DNA of 64,000 nt from Peromyscus leucopus (GCF_004664715.2 NC_051071.1:88699436-88763435), one strand, 5' to 3'. Numbered from the stretch's first letter, positions 1-11,485 are shown. Notes: generated from the letters alone by a model not told the origin. Numbers and translations are program-made.

Positions 1-53
1 GTGCTGAGAAAAGGTACCGAGCCACACGGCAAAGTGCAGATAAGAAATATGGG

Positions 54-2359
54 CTATTTTTCCTTCTTTTTTTACTTTTTTCCTTTTCATTTTTACATAA
101 CAACCACAGTTCCCCCTCCCTCCCCTCTGAGGGAGTAAGGCCTCCCATGGGGAGTCAACAAAGTCTGGCATATCAAGTTGAGGCAGGACCAAGCCCCTCC
201 CCACTGCATCAAGACTGAGCAAGGTGTCCCATCATAGGGGATGGCTTCCAAAAAGCCAGTTCATGTACCAGGGATAAATCCTGGTCCCACTGCCAGGGGC
301 CCCACAAAGAGACCAAGCCACACAACTGTCACATGCAGAGGGCCCAGTTTGGTCCCAGGTAGACTCCCCAGCTGTCAGTCCAGAGTCCATGGGCTCCCAG
401 TAGCTTGGGTCAGTTGTCTCTGTGGGTTTCCCCATCATGATCTTGACCCCCCTTGCCCATATGATCCCTCCTCCCTCTCTCCGACTGGACTCCAGGAGCT
501 TGGCCCTGTTCCTAGCTGTGGATCTCTGCATCTGCTCCCATCAGTCACTGGATGAAGGCTCTATGATGACACCTAGGGTAGTCACTAATCTGCTTCCAGG
601 AGAAGGCCAATTTAGGTACCCTCTCCACTATAGTTGGGACCATCCTTGTGGATTCCTGGGAGTTTCCCAGGTACCAGGTTTTTCTCTAATTCCATAATGG
701 CTCCCTCTATCAGGCTATCTCTTTCATTGCTCTCCCTCCCCAGCCCTCCCCCTACTCGATCACCCAGTTCCCTCATGTTCCCATCCCCCATCCCTTCCCC
801 TCTTCCCCCTACTCAGTTTGCTCAGGAGATCTTATCTATTTTTCCTTCCCAGGGCAATTCATGCATGGCCCTCTCATGGTCCTCTTTGTTATCTAGTTTA
901 TCTGGTATTGTGGATTGTAGCCTAGTTATCCTTTGCTTTACATTTAATATCTCCTAAGGAGTGAATACATACCATGTTTGTCTTTATGGGTCTGGATTAC
1001 CTCACTCAGGATTGCTGTGGGATGTTCTGTATGGCAAATGTGTTGCTCTGATTGGTCAATAAATAAAACACTGATTGGCCAGTGGCTAGGCAGGAAGTAT
1101 AGGCAGGACTAACAGAAGGAGAAAAGAAGGAACAGGAAGGCAGAGAGAGACACTGCCAGCCACCACCATGACAAGTCACATGTGAAGATGCTGGTAAGCC
1201 ACAAGCCACGTGGCAAGGCATAGATTTATAGAAATGGGTTAATTTAAGCTATAAGAACAGTTAGCAAGAAGCCTGCCACGGCCATACAGTTTGTAAGCAA
1301 TATAAGTCTCTGTGTTTACTTGGTTGGGTCTGAGTGGCTGTGGGACTGGCAGGTGAGAGAGATTTGTCCTGACTGTGGGCAAGGCAGGAGGAAAACTAGC
1401 TACACAGGATCATTTTTTAGTTCCATCCATTTGCCTGCAAATTTCATGATGTCATTGTTTTTCACAATGGAATACTCCATTGTGTAAATGTACCATATAT
1501 ATAATTATCAATTCTTCAGTTGAGGGGCATCTAGGCTATTTCCAGGTTCTGGCTATTATGAATAATGCTGCTATGAACATCGTTGAGCAAGTGTCCTTGT
1601 GGTATGATTGAGCAACCTTTGGGTACATGCCCAAGAGTGGTATTGCTGGGTCTTGAGGTAGTTTGATTCCCAGTTTTCTGAGAGACCACCATACTGATTT
1701 CCAAAGTGGCTGTACAAGTTTGCACTCCCACCAGCAATGGAAGAGTCTTTCTCTTACTCCACATCCTCTCCAACGTAAGCTGTCATCAGTGTTTTTGATC
1801 TTAGCCATTCTGACAGGTGTAAAATGGTATCTAAAAGTCATTTTGATTTGCATTTCCCTGATGTCTAAGGATGTTGAACAATTCCTTAAATGTCTTTCGG
1901 CCACTTGAGATTTTTCTGTTGAGAATTTTCTGTTTAGCTCTGTAGCCCATTTTTTTTTAAAGTTGGATTGTTAAGTATTTTGATGTGTAGTTTCTTGACT
2001 TCTTTGTATATTTTGGAGATCAGCCCTCTGTCAGATGTGGGGTTGGTGAAGATCTTTTCTATTCAGGCTGCCATTTTGTCTTATTTACTGTGTCCTTTGC
2101 CTTACAGGAGCTTCTCAGTTTCAGGAGGTCCCATTTATTAATTGTTGCTCTCAGTGTCTGTGCTACTGGTGTTATATTTAAGAAGTGGTCTTCTGTGTCA
2201 ATGTATTCAAGGCTACTTCCCACTTTCTCTTCTATCAGATTCAGTGCAATTGGATTTATATTGAGGTCTTTGATCTATTTGGACTTGAGTTTTGTGTATG
2301 GTGATAGATATGAATCTTTGCATTCTTCTACATGTCAACTTCCAGTTGTGCAAGCACAG
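54..2359 (-). mobile_element. L1 (Lx-like) 3' half, antisense, inserted in the ERV 5' LTR
   Basis: The minus strand encodes a stretch typical of the L1 ORF2 C terminus at about 1531-1904, containing NTDDSLRWRGCG and KDTCSTMFIAALFIIAR, with stops and frameshifts. Toward lower coordinates follow the 3' UTR and an A-rich tail, seen as T-rich plus-strand sequence from 54. The element is 5'-truncated at about 2359. LTR sequence ending in 'tatggg' precedes it (48-53) and the same hexamer resumes at 2360, fitting a short target duplication. A solo LTR (1013-1404) interrupts the 3' UTR. No functional protein is possible. Confidence 0.85.
1013..1404 (+). mobile_element. Solo LTR (ERVK-like family A) with 6-bp TSD CAGGAT
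   Basis: The 392-bp unit starts TGCTGTGG and ends AGCTACA, giving TG...CA termini. The direct repeat CAGGAT flanks it at 1007-1012 and 1405-1410. It carries 'aataaaacactga', a possible polyadenylation signal. The copies at 8756-9143, 49416-49789 (minus) and 62492-62835 (minus) are clearly related. A 6-bp duplication is usual for class II (ERVK/IAP-like) elements, so the class is inferred from that. It sits inside the L1 at 54-2359 and is therefore younger than that L1. Confidence 0.9.
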
Positions 2360-2488
2360 TATGGGTTAATTTAAATGTAAGAGTTAGCTAGTAACAAGCC
2401 TGAGCTACTGGCTAAGCATTTATAATTAATATAAGCCTTAGTGTGTTTATTTGGGAGCTGCCACAGGACAGAAACTTCTGCCTACACA

Positions 2489-2507
2489 TGGTGCCCAAGG
2501 TGAGGCC
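2489..2507 (+). other. ERV primer-binding-like site
   Basis: This follows the 5' LTR end (…cctaca, 2486) after two bases and starts TGGTGCCC, as retroviral primer-binding sites start with TGG. The remaining bases do not match a tRNA 3' end that I can name with certainty. Confidence 0.5.
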
Positions 2508-2820
2508 ACATGCATCCACATAAAGCCCGAGAAAGCTTAAAAAAGCATTCCAAATGCACAGAAATATAGCCAAACAGTCCCACAGCACCTGCCTGTGGGA
2601 AGAGCCAGCTGCCAGCTGCCATTGCAATACCACCATGCACTAACCTAAGCCACACTGGTGGTGGCTGACATAACAATTTAAGATTTTTCTCATGTGATCA
2701 AAAAAAAATGTAGATGTTCAGTAAAGAGAGATTCAGATGGAAAAAAAAAACCACCTTTAAATGGATTACAGTGTGTTTAAAAATATACACAGGCTTGGGA
2801 GAGAAAAAAGAAAGTATAGA

Positions 2821-3365
2821 TGTGATGATATTTTGTTGTACCCTAATAAAATTTGCCTGGAGATCAGAGAACAGAACAAGCCACTAGATTAAACATAGAG
2901 GCTTGGCAGGGGTGGCACACACCTTTAATCCTAGCACTTGGGAGGTAGAGATCTGCCTGGATCTCTGTGAGTTCAAATCCACCCTAGACTATATGAGATT
3001 GATTCAGTCTAGGAGAGAAACAGAGCCAGGCAGTGGTGGCACACACCTTTAATCTCAGCACTAGGAAGGAAGGAATATGGCTGGGCAGAGAAAGACATAT
3101 AAGGTACGAGGAGATAGGAACTAAACTCTCCTTTGGCTGAAGCCTTTCATCTGAGGATGCTTTCTTGCTGAAGCCCTTTTTCAGCTGGACCCCTTTTGGC
3201 TGAGGACTCAGAGACATTCAGTCATAGGATTCATGGAGTTGGCAAAGTGAAGCATGGCAGTAGCTTGTTCCTTTGTCTCTCTGATCTTTCAGCATTTATC
3301 CCAATATCTGGCTCCGGGTTTTTTTTTTTTTTTTTAATTAAAAGACCTATATATTTCATGTTACA
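2821..3365 (+). mobile_element. LTR containing SINE-like modules (family B), inside the ERV
   Basis: The unit starts TGTGATGATATTTTG and ends about 'gttaca'. It contains two segments with the B1-like phrases 'gtggcacacacctttaatc' and 'cagcact', a TATA-like 'atataagg' at about 3099, and near the end 'tctgatctttcagcattta' followed by a T/A-rich stretch. The copy at 52468-53062 has the same order throughout. The flanks TATAGA and CATAGT are only similar, so the target duplication here is diverged or the end is off by a few bases. It lies in the internal region of the 1-5543 ERV and so is younger than that element. Confidence 0.75.
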
Positions 3366-5181
3366 CATAGTCATAAAAAAGAAATATATTTTTTTAAAAA
3401 ATAATGAAGTCCTTAAAAGGAAAGTAAAGTAATATAAAAGAAACAAGCCACAAAAGATAGAAAATACACAGAGAGTCTGAATCCTATACATTATTGTGTT
3501 GTCTTTAAATTTTTGGCTGCTAAGGGACCCTGGGTTATAAAAGGTACTAGATTAAACCAATTTATACATTTTAAAAATATCTTGACTTCAAAATTTAAGT
3601 CAGAAGATATGTTACTTTGGGAAAGAGGTTATGCTTTTGTTTTCACAGGAAATGAGAGGCTGTGGATTCATTCCAGGTTAAAGATGATCAGATTTGATGG
3701 AGGAAGACCTCTGAAAATCCTGGCTACAATAATAAAAAAATAAACATAGAAGAACATATAAGACATATGATGTGTATTTTACCTGTTCAAATACAAAACA
3801 AAAAAATCATCTTTGGCTGACTTGTGTACAACACACAATCTATGCTTGTATTAATGCAGATATGTATGTTACCTTAGACCAGACACCAATGAAGATAGGT
3901 GGCCCAGGTGATCCATTATCCAGAACACCTTCAAGGCTTCTGACTGAGATGATCCAGCCTCACAGAATACTCCAGCCAATACTTTACCAATTATCCCGAT
4001 ATTCTCAAGGTTCCCCTAAAGATTCCAACATCCTCAAACAACAGGAAGTAGCCTAGAGAATGATGCCCATATTCCCTAAAATGGATTATGGATATTTATT
4101 AACATTTAAGGGAAGTTGGTTACAAGTTGTTATTGGTAACAGTCAGAAAAAAAAGCTGAAAAAAGGAGATTAGATTCAAGGATCTCTTTCTGAAAACAAA
4201 AACAGGGATATAGAAATTACAGGATAAAAGAGTAGATTATTAAATCTACTTTTAAACAAAAATAGCAACTACTAGTCTTAAATATTTTACATTGGTATAG
4301 ATTTTGGTATATTGACACAAATTTAAAGCTGATTTTATTATACTGTATGTATATTTCTATCTTGTTTGGGGTATTGTGCTTATCCAACTCATTTTAAAAT
4401 GTAATGTGTAATTAAAATACAGATTAATCATAATCTATAATAGTCAATCTTATAGTCATATTAGGTATGTTTTCAAGGTCACACACAGATATATTTCAGA
4501 TAGATAGATAATCTTCAAATACTTCAAAGACCTACAGAGACATTTAAAATGTTTTAATAACTTAGACTTTTCTTGACACAAGACACATCTGCTCCTGGTG
4601 GCATCAATGACTTCAAAAAAGATGATGAGCATTGAGAACCTCCATATTGAGTTCGCTTTCTTTATGGCAAAAGCTAGTGATTTGGGCAAAGAAACTGCCC
4701 TTGCCTCAATTACTGACAGTATATTGTCCAAACTGGACCAGCTGGACACAAAAGACAGTGACTGCCAGACTTTGTCAATACAAAATAGGATAATCCTTCA
4801 AAATTCCCTGCTTCTCAGAAATGTCTGTCAGATATACTAGAGCTATAGGCCAAAGTTGGATGCTCCGATATTATGGAACTTTGGGTAACTGTCCAGGAGC
4901 CAGATGTCCCGGTTTGGCTAGATAACATTTCACTCTTCTGAGGTCTTTGATGGAGTTAAAGACTAGATAGTCATAGTTAAAGTTTTCCTTAGTTAAGATA
5001 AAAGATAATTTAGGTATAAGAACTTTAGAGTCACAAAGATAAAATAGATAATAGAATATTTTCTCTAATTTTGCCAAATACAGAAGGACTAGATATTGTA
5101 ACTGTAATTCTTACTTGATAACTGTTTTTGTTGTATGTAATTTTATTACATTAAAGTTAAAACCTTCCTTTTTAATTAGTC
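3366..5181 (+). mobile_element. Internal region of the left-edge ERV
   Basis: This is AT-rich non-coding ERV interior. Around 4598-4850 lies a short open stretch (it contains LGKETALASITDSILSKLDQ) that aligns, with gaps, to the minus-strand translation at 63196-63402 of the right-edge ERV. The final 250 bases before the polypurine tract also match that element. I see no protease, reverse transcriptase or envelope motif. Confidence 0.65.
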
Positions 5182-5194
5182 AAAAAGGGGGAAA
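5182..5194 (+). other. ERV polypurine tract
   Basis: The purine run AAAAAGGGGGAAA lies two bases before the 3' LTR start (TGGAATATTCC at 5197), the place where plus-strand priming occurs in retroelements. Confidence 0.8.
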
Positions 5195-5196
5195 TA

Positions 5197-5543
5197 TGGA
5201 ATATTCCTTTACACTGTGTGAATATATGTTGTTATGATTGGTTTAGTAAACAAGCTGACTGGGCAATAGCTCAACAGGATACGGTTAGGCAGGAGAGCCA
5301 AAGAGAATGATGGGAGGAAGAAGGGCAGAGTGAGGAGTTACCAGCAGATGCAGAGAGAGGAAGATGGGCATGCTGTGCTGAGAAAAGGTGCTGAGCCACA
5401 TGGCAAAGTGCAGATAAGAAATATGGGTTAATTTAAATGTAAGAGTTAGCCAGTAATAAGCCTGAGCTATTGGCCAAACACTTATAATAAACCTCAGTCT
5501 GTTTATTTGGGTGCTGCTGGCAGGACAGAAACTTCTGCCTACA
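5197..5543 (+). mobile_element. 3' LTR of the left-edge ERV
   Basis: This 347-bp LTR starts TGGAATATTCC and ends CTGCCTACA. It matches the 5' LTR pieces at 1-53 and 2360-2486. The 'atgggttaatttaa' block is shared with the family A LTRs, so the two LTR types are related. The flank to the right is TTGTCG; the left partner flank is outside the window. Confidence 0.85.
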
Positions 5544-6690
5544 TTGTCGGTCTCTGACAATGAGGATAAGAGGGTCTAAAATGACTACGGCATTTTGGTT
5601 CTGGCCCTCTAAGGTCAGCTAAGACCTAGAATATGTTGAGACCCCTCTGGGAAATCTCCTGTCCTTTTGATCCAAAAGGCTATGGAGTCTCTGGACATTA
5701 GATTCTATGTGATTCATATCCTGCAGACAAGAGAGGTAACAGAGAGGGACATGTTCTCTATGTTCCAAAGCAAGTACATAGTCAATAGGATCAACCCATG
5801 TCTGTTGATGGCACAAATGATAGAGAAAAACACAGAGTTGCCAAGGGCTTCTCCTGAGTTCCCTAGAGTAACCACAAAGGAATCTCAGCTGGCTCTTATT
5901 AAAATTTATCCATGATCTACTACATGGTCTTAAACACTCAAAAGGAAAGTATAAGCAAAGCAGTAGTTGCCACCAAGTCAACCTTTGCAGGTTTAAAGGG
6001 GGGGAGGGAGAAGCTATCGCATTCCACGAAATATATAGCTGTGTTCACTTGTCTAAGATTAATCCCTGTTTTCCAGAAAAGCTCTGCAGTGAGAAATGAG
6101 AGACCTACTACAACAGTAATAGAAGGCTCATATGCTCTCTTCAAAAGATACAAAGGTCAACAAAGGGCAGCTAAGTACTTGTGCCCACCAGACAAATCCT
6201 CATGTAAGCACTCTCTGCCTCATTAAATGGCTCACCAGGCTTGTTTCTTTCAGAATTCAACACGCTCTGATATAATAGAGGTCCTGACACATCTCCTCCA
6301 GACTGGATCCAAGGTGAAATCACACTAGTCAAATGAATCTGTCACTTCCCAGTCAACGAAACTGGCTGGTACTCTAATCAGAGCAGCACCTCTGTGGTTG
6401 TTTTAACTTGCTTTGCTCTTTGGCCCTTGTTAGCTTATGGTTGATGTCGTCAAGAGGTCAACACTAAAACTTCTTTAACCCCAACTAAGAAATGCCAACA
6501 CTGAACCGTGTTGGTGATTTCCTCCTCCCGAGGGCAGCTGGTCATCCAAGACACTGGCATGCATCCTGCACCTCCTTAGTGTAACTCTGGGGAAAAAACA
6601 TCCAGAACTTTCCTCAACATCCCTATTCAGTTCCAAAGCAGCCAAGGGATGTTGACATCCTGTGCCCCAAAGAATTTGGTTCTGAATTCT
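5544..6690 (+). other. Probable degraded ERV interior, unassigned
   Basis: There is no intact gene. At about 6407-6480 a plus-strand reading, interrupted by stops, resembles the membrane-spanning end and cytoplasmic tail of a gammaretrovirus-type envelope TM subunit. A purine run ending in 'gaaggggaag' at about 6691-6700 precedes a TG. Together these suggest the 3' end of an ERV1-like element, but each sign alone is weak. Confidence 0.3.
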
Positions 6691-6700
6691 TGAAGGGGAA

Positions 6701-7810
6701 GTGTTATGATAAAAACAAACATATAAATTACATTTATCAAAATGCTATAGTTAAAAGGTTAATAAAAGGCATTATTGTTAGATGTGGTAGTTAAACTAAT
6801 GAGATAAAAGACAAAATTCTAAAAGTTAAATTTAAAAAACTCAAAGGCTTTAGAGTTATCTAATTCTTTTGTTACATTTGGCCCAGAGTGTATTATTAAA
6901 TCAATTGATTTTATATGTTACAAAATAATTACTAGAGAAGGGAAGGTTCCATAACCACCTATGGGTGACCTCAGGGATGGGTGTGATGTCCATCATGTTG
7001 ATAAGCTGCCATGTGTTGTTTGACCTCACTGAGAACCTGCTTCTGGAATCAGGGTTGCACTCCCCATCTTGGACCCAAGCATGGCTGTCTCAAAGTGTCC
7101 TCCAAGGTCTCTGTGTGGGGTGGGCTGCTTCCCTCCCCAACCTTCCTCTGACTCCGTGGCAGCAAAACAATCGAAGAGTAAAAAATATTGTGTCCTTGAG
7201 AAGAGCTAGAAGGTGAACCATCCCCAACAGAGGTCGCTACTGTTCATCCCCTGATATGAAAGTACCTGCAGTGGAAATAGAAGGCATGGGAGGCTGGGCC
7301 ATGGAAAGCAAGCACAGTCAACTCCACCCGACAGCCTCAGCTTCCTCAGTCCGTTTATCTGGCTGTTTGTAGCCCCCTTCAGATGTTACTCTTCTGTTAC
7401 TGTTCTTCACCTGGAAGCCTCATCTGAGAGACTCTCGCCTCTTCTCAGGACTCTCCTGATTGGTAACTCCACCTGGCTGCCTTAATGAGGCCAGCCAGGT
7501 TGTTTTCTGCTGGAGGTTTGACCACTCATTTTGATGTTTGGTGTAGCATAACTAGCTTTATTCTCTTGTAACAGGCCACATTATCAGCATTTCATGACCT
7601 TAACTGTTTTAGTTTTTGCTTTTCTAAGATAACCAAGACTAAAAGAAAAAGGGAAAAAAAAAAGCAAGCATTGGGTGGTCCTTTGAGCTCTGACCTCAGT
7701 GTTGGTCTAAGGACCTGGGTGTCTACTCCATGAGAAATAAACACACTCCACCATTGTTGACACTAATTGTGTCCTTCACTTGTGTCTTCTCAGAAGGAAA
7801 GCCAAGAATG
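6701..7810 (+). mobile_element. Possible ERV1-like LTR (ends approximate)
   Basis: This starts TGTTATGATAAAAAC just after a polypurine-like run. Near its right end it has 'gagaaataaacacactcc', a polyadenylation-like signal in typical R/U5 context. The right boundary is unclear and I found no second copy in the window, so this is an inference from layout only. Confidence 0.3.
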
Positions 7811-8218
7811 AAATTATTGTGAGGGACAAGTTCCTTTTCATCACTGGGGGTGGCCTCTGCAGGCAAGGCTTAAGTCAGTTCCATGGTTGTGTGGGCTGTG
7901 CCCATGGCCAAGGCCCATGCTATTCATAGTGTGTGGAGAAGAGAGGCAAGATGCTCTTCTGGGGTCTAGAGCTTCCAAAATTGGGCAGCATCTAGTTTGG
8001 GGGAGGGGACAAAAGTTAAGAGAAAGTATACTAGGAAACAATACACACACATAACAGATAAGGGGAAACTCAATGAAATTAGCCAGAAATTTCTTTCATT
8101 ACATATAATTACTTGTGCTGTTATTTGACTTAGTATTATATATAATCATGTTTACAGATTATTAACTTTTGAGTTACTTCACCTAATCAGAATTGACTAC
8201 AATTTAGTGAAGAGACCT
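7811..8218. other. Intergenic, nothing recognised
   Basis: This is AT-rich sequence without a supportable gene or recognisable repeat. Confidence 0.5.
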
Positions 8219-8220
8219 AT

Positions 8221-8513
8221 TGGTGGAAATATTAAGGCAACTCCACGTAGTTAAAATGGAGGTTTATTTTGTGGGGTAACTTTCAAGTAAAGGATAGGTT
8301 ACAGGGTCCAGGAGAGGTAAACTGCAGTCCAGCAGCATGCTCTGGAGAACTCTGCTCAGTCTATATCCAGCATGCAGGATCCAGGAACCAAGAGAGCCAG
8401 CACATCTGGATCTTGGGTCTTAAGGGCTTCTGTCTTGGCCTGACTCGTGGGTGTGACAGTTACCGGAAGCCTCAAAGGGGTAGTACTTCCAGGTCAAAGC
8501 TACCCACTACAGA
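8221..8513 (-). mobile_element. LTR-like repeat C, copy 1 (minus)
   Basis: This begins 'tggtggaaatattaaggcaactccacgtag' and ends '...cccactaca' on the plus strand. The minus strand thus has TGTAGTGG...CCA ends, and an AATAAA lies near its 3' end ('ggtttatttt' on plus). It is the diverged partner of 9242-9562. The type is MaLR-like in style, without a firm name. Confidence 0.6.
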
Positions 8514-9241
8514 GATTGGCATCACTGAGGTGAAATCTTCTGGGAAGCATTTGCTTAGAGTTAGCGCACAGAAGCTGTGTTCTAGAGGTGGCCAAGGTTG
8601 TACCTTGGGCTGGCAGCTGAACTTGGTAATGTGTAAGAGTCACCAAGGTAGTACTGGTTTTGCAGGCATTAAGGGGTTATGGAGAGCAGCTGAGGCTTGG
8701 CTATGAAAGACCAGGAGGGGCCTTTAGTGAAGGAGCAGACAAAGTAGCAGTGAAATGCTGTGGGATGGTCTGTATGTCAAATTGCTCTGATTGGTCAATA
8801 AATAAAACACTGATTGGCCCGTGGCTAGGCAGGAAGTATAGGCGGGACTAACAGAGAGGAGAAAAGAAGGAACAGGAAGGCAGAAGGAGTCACTGCCAGC
8901 CACCATCAGGACAAGCAGCATGTGAAGATGCCAGTAAGCCACGAGCTGCGTGGCAAGGCATAGATTTATGGAAATGGATTAATTTAAGCTATAAGAACAG
9001 TTAGCAAGAAGCCTGCCACAGCCATACAGTTTGTAAGCAATATAAGTCTCTGTGTTTACTTGGTTGGGTCTGAGCGGCTGTGGGACTGGTGGGTGAGAGA
9101 GATTTGTACTGACTGTGGGCCAGGCAGGAAAACTCTAGCTGCAGTGAAATCTCCAGGAATGAAGGGATCGTGGAAAAAAAACTAAGACTTTACACCATGA
9201 AGAGGAGCTAGGAGAGATTCTCAGTGAAAGTGAAGGAGTAT
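8514..9241 (-). mobile_element. Short core between the two repeat C copies
   Basis: About 335 bp remain after subtracting the solo LTR at 8756-9143 and one copy of its target duplication. The core has no intact ORF. Its place between two same-orientation LTR-like repeats suggests the interior of a short non-autonomous retrotransposon. Confidence 0.45.
8756..9143 (+). mobile_element. Solo LTR (family A) with 6-bp TSD GTGAAA
   Basis: This 388-bp unit has TGCTGTGG and AGCTGCA termini and is flanked by GTGAAA at 8750-8755 and 9144-9149. It is closely similar along its length to 1013-1404. Confidence 0.9.
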
Positions 9242-9562
9242 TGGTCGAAGTATTAAGGCAACTCCACGTAGTTAAAAGGGAGGTTTATTTTGGGGGTAAC
9301 TCACAACAAGTAAAGGGATAGGTTACAGGGTCTGGGAGAGGTGAAGTGCAGTCCAGTGTTGTTCTCTGGAGAATTCTGCTCAGTCTACCATCCAACGTCC
9401 AGAATGACCAGGAACCAAGAGAGCGGCACATCTGGATCCAGAGTCTTAAGGCTCCCGTCTTGGCCTCACCTCTGGGGCAGGCCATAGGTAGGCATGACAG
9501 TTACCGGAAGCCTCAATGGAGGTAGTACTTCCAGGTCAAAGCTGGAACAGCTGCCCACTACA
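9242..9562 (-). mobile_element. LTR-like repeat C, copy 2 (minus)
   Basis: This begins 'tggtcgaagtattaaggcaactccacgtag' and ends 'ctgcccactaca'. It aligns with 8221-8513 with small indels. I could not find a matching target duplication around the pair. Confidence 0.6.
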
Positions 9563-10098
9563 TAGGAGATCCCAGCACTTTGGAGATGTCATTACCAGGG
9601 GACAATTAAGAACAACCAAGAACAGCAGCTGTGGAGTGGAGCCCACCTGAGCCTACAAGACAAACTGTATCTTGCAGGGGGAGGAGCCTGAGAAGTGACC
9701 CAGGGTCTTTTGGGGGAGCCCAGAAAATCATGAATAAATTCCTGATGATTGGATATTCAGTTGTTTACACAGTTGAAATTTGGTTTTCCTTTGCTCCGAT
9801 TGTGAATGTACCCTGGTTTTTCCCTCTTGAAGTAGGAAAGTATTTAACTTACTTTTGATTCTACAGGAGCCACAGTTGAAAGACTTTGAACTTTTAAAAA
9901 GATTTTTGGAGGCCAGAAGAGAGAGTCAGATGCTTGGAGCTGGAGTGACAGGCAACCGTGGATTGTACATGGTAAAAGTTTATCTTTTATATAAAATTTT
10001 ATATAAAATTTACCTCAATTAAAAGAGTCATGAAGAATGTTATAAATGAATATAGTCTGAGTGACATGTTCTCATGTATCACAGCTCTCCATAGCCAT
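9563..10098. other. Intergenic, nothing recognised
   Basis: I see no gene or clear repeat in this stretch before the 24-bp minisatellite. Confidence 0.5.
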
Positions 10099-10338
10099 GT
10101 GAGGTCATCTCTTCATGGCAGAGTGAGGTCATCTCTCCATGAAACTATGAGATCGTCTCTGCACAACGCTGTGAGGTCATCTTGACGTGGCATTATGATG
10201 TCATTTCCTCACAGCATTGTGATGTCGTCTTTCCACAGCAGAGTGAGGTCATCTCCCCACAGCACTGTGAGGTCATGTCTCCATGGCAGAGTGAGGTCAT
10301 CTCCCCATGGCACTGTGAGGTTGTCTCTCTACTTCACT
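10099..10338 (+). repeat. 24-bp minisatellite, about 10 units
   Basis: Units follow the pattern GTGAGGTCATCTCTCCAYRGCAST, with substitutions but a steady 24-base period. Because 24 is a multiple of three the repeats stay open in one frame; that is a consequence of the period and not evidence of a gene. Confidence 0.85.
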
Positions 10339-10804
10339 GTGAGATTAACCATTAAGAACAATCCTCAGTTGGACGTCTTCAAAAGCATTAGCTGACAGAC
10401 ATGGACACAAACAATCCTTGGCTAACATTCACACAGTGAACTTCCCAATGCTAATGCATTTTCTTGGTAGATTTTTCAATATTCTAGAATATTTTGTCTT
10501 ATATTTCTTTGGGGATAAAATTTCTCACCTTTTTCTGGAAGGATATATTTCTCACTCACCTTTTTTGGAAGTATATATATCTCACTAATCTATTTCTGAA
10601 AAACTATCCTCACCTTAGCACACTTCCTTAAACTCATTTGGGTCTGATCCAGTATTCACAGGTTCTGGACACTGTTCCATTTCAACTCTCGGCCACCTTG
10701 GACACCAGGATGTATCTATCCATGCAGAGATAGATCCCTCTGGCTGAACAATGGCCCACAAAGTGCTCTGAGCTAACATTTCCTAAACTTTCATTCATTT
10801 AATT

Positions 10805-11031
10805 CAGTGGCTCTCAACCTTCCTAATGCTGTGTCCCTTTAATACAGTTCCTCATATTGTGGTGATCCCCAACCATAAAATTATTTTCATTGCTACTTCA
10901 TAACTGTAGTTTTGCTATTGTTATGAATCATAATGTAAATATCTGTGTTTTTCGATGGTCTTAGGCAACCCCTGTGAAAGGGTCATCTGACACCCCCAGA
11001 GGGGTCACAACCCAGAGGCTGAGAACTACTT
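10805..11031 (+). mobile_element. URR1-like hAT element with 8-bp TSD
   Basis: The 227-bp element has terminal inverted repeats (CAGTGGCTCTCAACC at the left; the right end reads ggctgagaactactt). It is flanked by ATTTAATT at 10797-10804 and 11032-11039. An 8-bp duplication and CAGTGGTTCTCAA-type ends are typical of non-autonomous hAT-Charlie elements. It encodes no transposase. Confidence 0.85.
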
Positions 11032-11485
11032 ATTTAATTCCTCATGTTTCAAAATAAGAAAATAAGACTGCATTGGCAAGTACTGGAAGACACTGTCAGT
11101 GAAGGAGTAGGAATCCAAAATGGCAATGCATCAAACTGCTGGCCTGCTTTGAAAGCAGTTTGGTCCATTATTATCCAAAATACATGGTGGTAGATTAAGT
11201 GATTAACCTTGACGACACCTGTAATCTGAAGTCTCTGCTGAGCCCTTTCCCCACCGGCTTTTCTCTGGGTTTTTATTTTAAGATCCTGGCCTTGGGCCTT
11301 GTTTGGCTTTGTCCCCAGATTTGGAGGCGAAGAGGTCATTAATAGACTTCTTCTGAGATCCACCCCTTCCTCTGCTGCCTAGACACCAGGGACTGACAGG
11401 ATAACAAGCTCTTGGGACACTGGATCGTCTCATTCAAGAATTCTGCATCAGCACAGGTATGACCTGCTATTGAGAAAAGTAAATA

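Larger units (their letters stand above)
1..5543 (+). mobile_element. Non-autonomous-looking ERV provirus, broken by later insertions
   Basis: The order is 5' LTR (positions 1-53, resuming at 2360-2486; its start lies left of the window), a primer-binding-like site at 2489-2507 (begins TGGTGCCC), an internal region, a polypurine tract at 5182-5194, and a 3' LTR at 5197-5543. The two LTRs share the run from 'gtgctgagaaaagg' to 'acttctgcctaca'. Two insertions break the element: an antisense L1 inside the 5' LTR and another LTR at 2821-3365. Without them the internal part is only about 2.2 kb and has no gag, pol or env I recognise, so it is probably non-autonomous. The 3' internal part matches, on the opposite strand, the sequence at 62836-63450. 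A family name would need a repeat library. Confidence 0.75.

Noticed and set aside
5619..5981. 120-aa minus-strand ORF with a faint resemblance to retroviral capsid sequence
   Set aside because: The likeness rests on a few scattered residues and is on the strand opposite to the env-like and LTR-like signals nearby. It is not enough to call gag.
8269..8706. 145-aa plus-strand ORF
   Set aside because: It lies in and next to the LTR-like repeat C, antisense to that element.
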